Below are positions 15,307 through 17,077 of a DNA stretch of 17,077 nucleotides, one piece after another (the first letter of the stretch is position 1; each line of letters opens with the position of its first letter). The notes below the pieces were generated by a model. The model did no database searches. It was not told the DNA's origin and saw only the letters and a list, made by a program, of their open reading frames with translations. Source of the DNA: Clostridiales bacterium UBA1742. Lineage in GTDB: Bacteria > Bacillota > Clostridia > TANB77 > CAG-508. Made by a program: the position numbers and the translations under genes. The stretch is from the NCBI GenBank assembly GCA_002314935.1, contig DCHW01000003.1, positions 641-17,717 of the forward strand, in the 5' to 3' direction.

Positions 15307-15320
15307 CTGTCAGTATAAAT

Positions 15321-15533
15321 TTATTTATTATTATCAGGTATATATTCTAACAAGTCAGAAATTTCACAATCAAATGCTTTACAAATATTGTTTAACTGTT
15401 TAATATCAATTCTTTTAATTTCTTCATAATACATTTTAGAAATCGTTGCAGGACGAATTCCAGTTAATTCAGATAAGGCCTTTTGAGTCATTTTATGTTT
15501 TCCTAATAAATCAGATAATTTAATTTTAATCAT
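15321..15533 (-). CDS. Small Cro/C1-type helix-turn-helix regulator
   Basis: A 70-residue protein that is essentially one XRE/HTH_26-type DNA-binding domain: IKLSDLLGKHKMTQKALSELTGIRPATISKMYYEEIKRIDIKQLNNICKAFDCEISDLLEYIP. The recognition helix would be near GIRPATISKMY. It resembles the YozG-type small repressors found in Bacillota. I chose the ATG at 15533 because AAGGTGA lies six bases upstream; a TTG two codons earlier is the alternative. It is divergent from the operon beginning at 15699, and a palindrome at 15576-15589 between them is a plausible operator, so it probably represses itself and perhaps the operon. The ligand is unknown. Confidence 0.85.
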   Translation of the reverse strand: MIKIKLSDLLGKHKMTQKALSELTGIRPATISKMYYEEIKRIDIKQLNNICKAFDCEISDLLEYIPDNNK

Positions 15534-15575
15534 TTTCAATCACCTTTTAATTATTTTGTAACATTTTATCATTTT

Positions 15576-15589
15576 TTGACATAAGTCAA
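15576..15589. promoter_or_regulatory. Candidate operator palindrome
   Basis: TTGAC-ATAA-GTCAA is a perfect 5-bp inverted repeat. On the minus strand it supplies TTGACT, a -35 box upstream of a TAAAAT, in front of the small HTH regulator. The size and place fit an autoregulatory site for a Cro/C1-type dimer. Confidence 0.45.
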
Positions 15590-15629
15590 CACGGAACTAA
15601 ATTAATATAACGTTAAACGTAATAAAAAG

Positions 15630-15658
15630 TTGCTTAACAGTAAGAATACTGATATAAT
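15630..15658 (+). promoter_or_regulatory. Predicted promoter of the TSUP operon
   Basis: TTGCTT (15630-15635) and TATAAT (15653-15658) are 17 bases apart, followed 40 bases later by the start at 15699 with GGAGG upstream. Nearby AACGTTAAACGT (about 15609) is another partly symmetric sequence. Confidence 0.65.
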
Positions 15659-15698
15659 GACACTATAAGTCATAAAAATATTACATGGAGGAATAATA

Positions 15699-15938
15699 AT
15701 GGTCTTAAATACAAATAATAAAAAAATGAATATAAACAATGAGTGGAAAAATAAAAATAAAGAATATTTAAAAGAATTACAAAGTTTTTTAGATAAAGCG
15801 GATAATATTGAAAATGAAAAATTAAAAAGGGATATTATAATTCAAATGTTGAAATGTGATAAACAATTAACATTAATTGCAGAACAACAATTTAATAAAT
15901 ATTATAATTTAGGTTATGATAAAGCAAAAGGAGAATAA
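15699..15938 (+). CDS. Small charged hypothetical protein
   Basis: A 79-residue, Asn/Lys/Glu-rich, probably helical and cytoplasmic protein with no recognised domain. The central part (KEYLKELQSFLDKADNIENEKLKRDIIIQMLKCDKQLTLIAEQQF) has regular hydrophobic spacing that could form a helical hairpin. GGAGG is placed well before the ATG, and the stop TAA is directly followed by the ATG of the first TSUP gene, so the two are translationally linked. It may be a small accessory of the transporter operon or under control of the divergent regulator; this is inference from position only. Confidence 0.75.
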   Translation: MVLNTNNKKMNINNEWKNKNKEYLKELQSFLDKADNIENEKLKRDIIIQMLKCDKQLTLIAEQQFNKYYNLGYDKAKGE

Positions 15939-16286
15939 ATGATTTTTTTAGAAGCAACTATTGGAATCTGCGCAGGATTTATTAGTGGTATGTTTGCTGC
16001 AGGTGGTGGAATGTTGGTTGTACCTGCTTTAATGTATATATTTAAACAAGAGGCTACAGTTTCAAGAGCAACTTCTATATATGCAATTTTGCCAATGGTT
16101 ATTACTAGTGGTTTGTTTTATTTTACCAATAATTATATAGATTGGAAAATTAGTATAGAATGTGCTATTGGTGGAATAATTGGTGGATTTATTGGAGCTA
16201 AATTATTAAAAAAAATGTCAGATAATTTTTTAAGGATAATATTTATAATTTTTTTAATATATGTTTCATTAAAAATGATAATTTAG
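15939..16286 (+). CDS. TSUP (TauE/SafE-like) permease, half-length, N-half type
   Basis: A 115-residue membrane protein with about four helices. It begins ATIGICAGFISGMFAAGGGMLVVPAL, the Gly-rich signature of the sulfite exporter TauE/SafE (TSUP) family, and later has IDWKISIECAIGGIIGGFIGAKLLKKM, also typical of a TSUP half. Full TSUP proteins are about 250 residues and are made of two such halves. Here the halves are separate genes, this and the next one 12 bases downstream, so they probably form a heterodimer. The family moves small anions such as sulfite, sulfoacetate or organosulfur compounds out of the cell; the substrate here cannot be told. It contains no CGG, in contrast to its partner. 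Confidence 0.85.
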   Translation: MIFLEATIGICAGFISGMFAAGGGMLVVPALMYIFKQEATVSRATSIYAILPMVITSGLFYFTNNYIDWKISIECAIGGIIGGFIGAKLLKKMSDNFLRIIFIIFLIYVSLKMII

Positions 16287-16298
16287 AATGGAGATTAA

Positions 16299-16690
16299 AT
16301 GTTAAAAATCTTAACAGGATTTATTTCAGGAATAATAAGTGGAACAGGAATGCGGTGGAGGAACTATATTAATATTAGTTCTTTCTTTATTTTTACGGTA
16401 TAGAACAGCATACTGCTCAAGCGACAAACTTAATTTTTTTTATACCAACATCAATTAGTGCGATTATTGTTTCTAAAAAAGAAAAATTAATAAATTGGAA
16501 AATTGGAACAACAATAGCAACTTTTGGAACAATAGGAGCTATAATTGGTGCAAAAATTTCAATGAATATTGATGTAAAAGTATTAAAAAAATATTTTGGA
16601 ATTTTTTTATTATTAATAGCAATTTATGAGATATATTTATTAATATATGAGTATAAAAAGAATAAAAAAAAGCATAATAAAATAAAATGA
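16299..16690 (+). CDS. Second half-length TSUP permease with two CGG frameshifts
   Basis: With +1 shifts at 16353 and 16396 this is a 129-residue membrane protein homologous to the gene before it: LTGFISGIISGTGMGGGTILI (Gly19 from the first CGG), LVLSLFLGIEQHTAQATNLIFFIPTSISAI (Gly33 from the second), LINWKIGTTIATFGTIGAIIGAKIS, then a last helix and a Lys-rich tail. The ATQATNL-like AQATNL motif and the GGGTILI motif are TSUP hallmarks. The ATG at 16299 has GGAG at 16289-16293 upstream. In the zero frame only 34 codons could be read. The two shift sites lie only 43 bases apart, and a fragment between them is too short to be noticed as an ORF. Confidence 0.88.
16353..16356 (+). other. CGG frameshift site 10 (CGGT, second TSUP)
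   Basis: The zero frame reads ATG CGG TGG and stops at 16401. Skipping C16353 gives ATG GGT GGA GGA ACT, matching AGGGM in the preceding paralogue (Gly19). Confidence 0.93.
16396..16399 (+). other. CGG frameshift site 11 (CGGT, second TSUP)
   Basis: In the frame set by site 10 the codons are TTA CGG TAT, leading to a stop about 20 codons on. Skipping C16396 gives TTA GGT ATA GAA CAG, restoring LGIEQHTAQATNL (Gly33). Confidence 0.92.
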
Positions 16691-16717
16691 AAAGTTAAAG
16701 TAAGGAGGATTTTTATT

Positions 16718-16855
16718 ATGAAATTTGTAAAAGGAATGGTGCTTGGAACTATGCTTACAGCAGGCGTTGCAATGATGTATAGTGAAGGAATTATGGATCC
16801 CAAAAAAATAATGAAGAAAGGCAAAAAGTTTGCAAAAAAAATTGGAATGATATAA
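16718..16855 (+). CDS. Small 45-residue membrane-associated protein
   Basis: A short gene with a perfect TAAGGAGGA ahead of the ATG. The protein has a Gly/Ala/Met-rich hydrophobic segment (KGMVLGTMLTAGVAMMYSEG, 5-24) and a very basic C-terminal tail (PKKIMKKGKKFAKKIGMI). The layout recalls YtxH- or DUF3918-like small proteins, but the sequence is too short to be certain. It is the last gene of the TSUP operon, 27 bases after it, and is followed directly by a terminator. Confidence 0.75.
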   Translation: MKFVKGMVLGTMLTAGVAMMYSEGIMDPKKIMKKGKKFAKKIGMI

Positions 16856-16863
16856 GTGATTTT

Positions 16864-16901
16864 AGAGTTGATTTAGTATTTAAATTAACTCTTTTTTTTT
16901 T
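16864..16901 (+). terminator. Intrinsic terminator of the TSUP operon
   Basis: AGAGTTGATTT (16864-16874) pairs with AAATTAACTCT (16882-16892), with one G-U pair, around a 7-base loop, then a run of nine or more T. Confidence 0.9.
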
Positions 16902-16914
16902 ATTTGTACTATGT

Positions 16915-16920
16915 TATAAT
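16915..16920 (+). promoter_or_regulatory. Candidate -10 box before the last gene
   Basis: TATAAT lies 128 bases upstream of the start at 17048. The -35 region overlaps the T-tract of the terminator and is poor. The resulting leader of about 120 bases shows no riboswitch that I recognise. Confidence 0.35.
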
Positions 16921-17047
16921 TTTAATGACAATTGTAATTAAGATTTGAAAGTGGACTTATATAGACAAATAAAAATTATTGTATTGTTGTTGAGAGTTAA
17001 TTGGATGGATAGAAAAAATATAAGGATGATTAAAGGAGTATTTTTTT

Positions 17048-17077
17048 ATGAGGAAAAATATAGCAATAATTGGTAGT
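17048..17077 (+). CDS. Start of a nucleotide-binding protein gene (partial)
   Basis: Only ten codons are present, MRKNIAIIGS, after AAAGGAG. A short basic start followed by IAIIGS is the beginning of a Rossmann-type nucleotide-binding fold. 1-Deoxy-D-xylulose-5-phosphate reductoisomerase (dxr), which typically begins KKIAILGSTGSIG, is a good candidate, but other NAD(P)-binding proteins start in the same way. Confidence 0.5.
   Translation, partial: MRKNIAIIGS

Noticed and set aside
4122..16399. Random sequencing or assembly indels
   Set aside because: All 11 extra bases are C, all create an in-frame CGG at a glycine codon, and none occurs at the many GG dinucleotides in other codon phases such as Trp codons or codon junctions. 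They are also not in homopolymers. Raw reads are still needed to exclude a systematic artefact, and mRNA editing that removes the C would give the same pattern.
4122..16399. Simple reassignment of CGG to another amino acid (for example Trp, Gln or Gly as a triplet)
   Set aside because: A triplet reading keeps the zero frame, which ends in a stop soon after nearly every site, at once for 7244 and 8168. Only a one-base skip restores homology.
1..17077. tRNA genes, CRISPR arrays or insertion sequences
   Set aside because: I saw no cloverleaf-like GGTTCGAATCC arms, no regularly spaced repeats and no transposase. A tRNA that explains the CGG sites is therefore not in this window.

Overview
The window is AT-rich, densely packed bacterial DNA with strong AGGAGG-type ribosome binding sites. 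The gene set is MutS2, MinD/MinE/RodA, EndoA-type MazF, RuvA, RarA, a GlmS under a glmS ribozyme, and pilin-like proteins of a type common in gut Clostridia. It fits a low-GC Bacillota (Clostridia-like) chromosome, possibly an uncultured gut lineage; I cannot name the species.

The outstanding feature is a pattern of apparent +1 frameshifts. Five genes (a pilin-like surface protein, rodA, a DusB-type dihydrouridine synthase, rarA and the second of two TSUP permease halves) are each broken into overlapping reading-frame fragments. There are 11 breaks in all, at 4122, 6808, 7244, 7467, 8168, 8364, 14192, 14763, 15145, 16353 and 16396. At every break the zero-frame codon is CGG, followed by T or A. 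Skipping one base, the C, restores the frame and places a glycine codon (GGT or GGA) exactly where family alignment expects glycine, including the Walker A glycine of RarA. I scanned every CGG on the coding strand of the genes here. No in-frame CGG is used as arginine, and every in-frame CGG is one of these 11 sites. About 20 CGG trinucleotides that straddle codon boundaries cause no shift. This frame-aware pattern argues against random sequencing error. It suggests that CGG+W is read as one glycine, either by a four-base-decoding tRNA-Gly or by slippage at an unassigned CGG.

Layout: 1-953 holds a pilin-like gene and a bidirectional terminator. 954-3296 is mutS2 (minus strand). 3450-5058 is a surface protein with a pilin-like N-terminus and two tandem jelly-roll-like repeats, the first containing a CGG site. 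5164-8625 is minD-minE-rodA-dus, covering division-site placement, cell elongation and tRNA modification. 8759-9106 is an EndoA/MazF toxin without a neighbouring antitoxin. 9133-10515 (minus) is the nfeD-qmcA membrane pair, then 10595-11161 (minus) a membrane-anchored J-domain protein. 11312-13319 is the glmS ribozyme plus glmS. 13415-15280 is ruvA-rarA. 15321-15533 (minus) is a small Cro/C1-type regulator, divergent from an operon at 15699-16855 encoding a small charged protein, two half-length TSUP permeases and a 45-residue protein. A new gene starts at 17048 and runs off the window.

Genes with frameshift sites and genes without them are interleaved, and the affected genes are otherwise intact housekeeping genes. 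A standard pipeline would call rodA, dus and rarA pseudogenes. That all three would be dead by the same one-base lesion at the same codon is much less likely than a decoding peculiarity of this organism.
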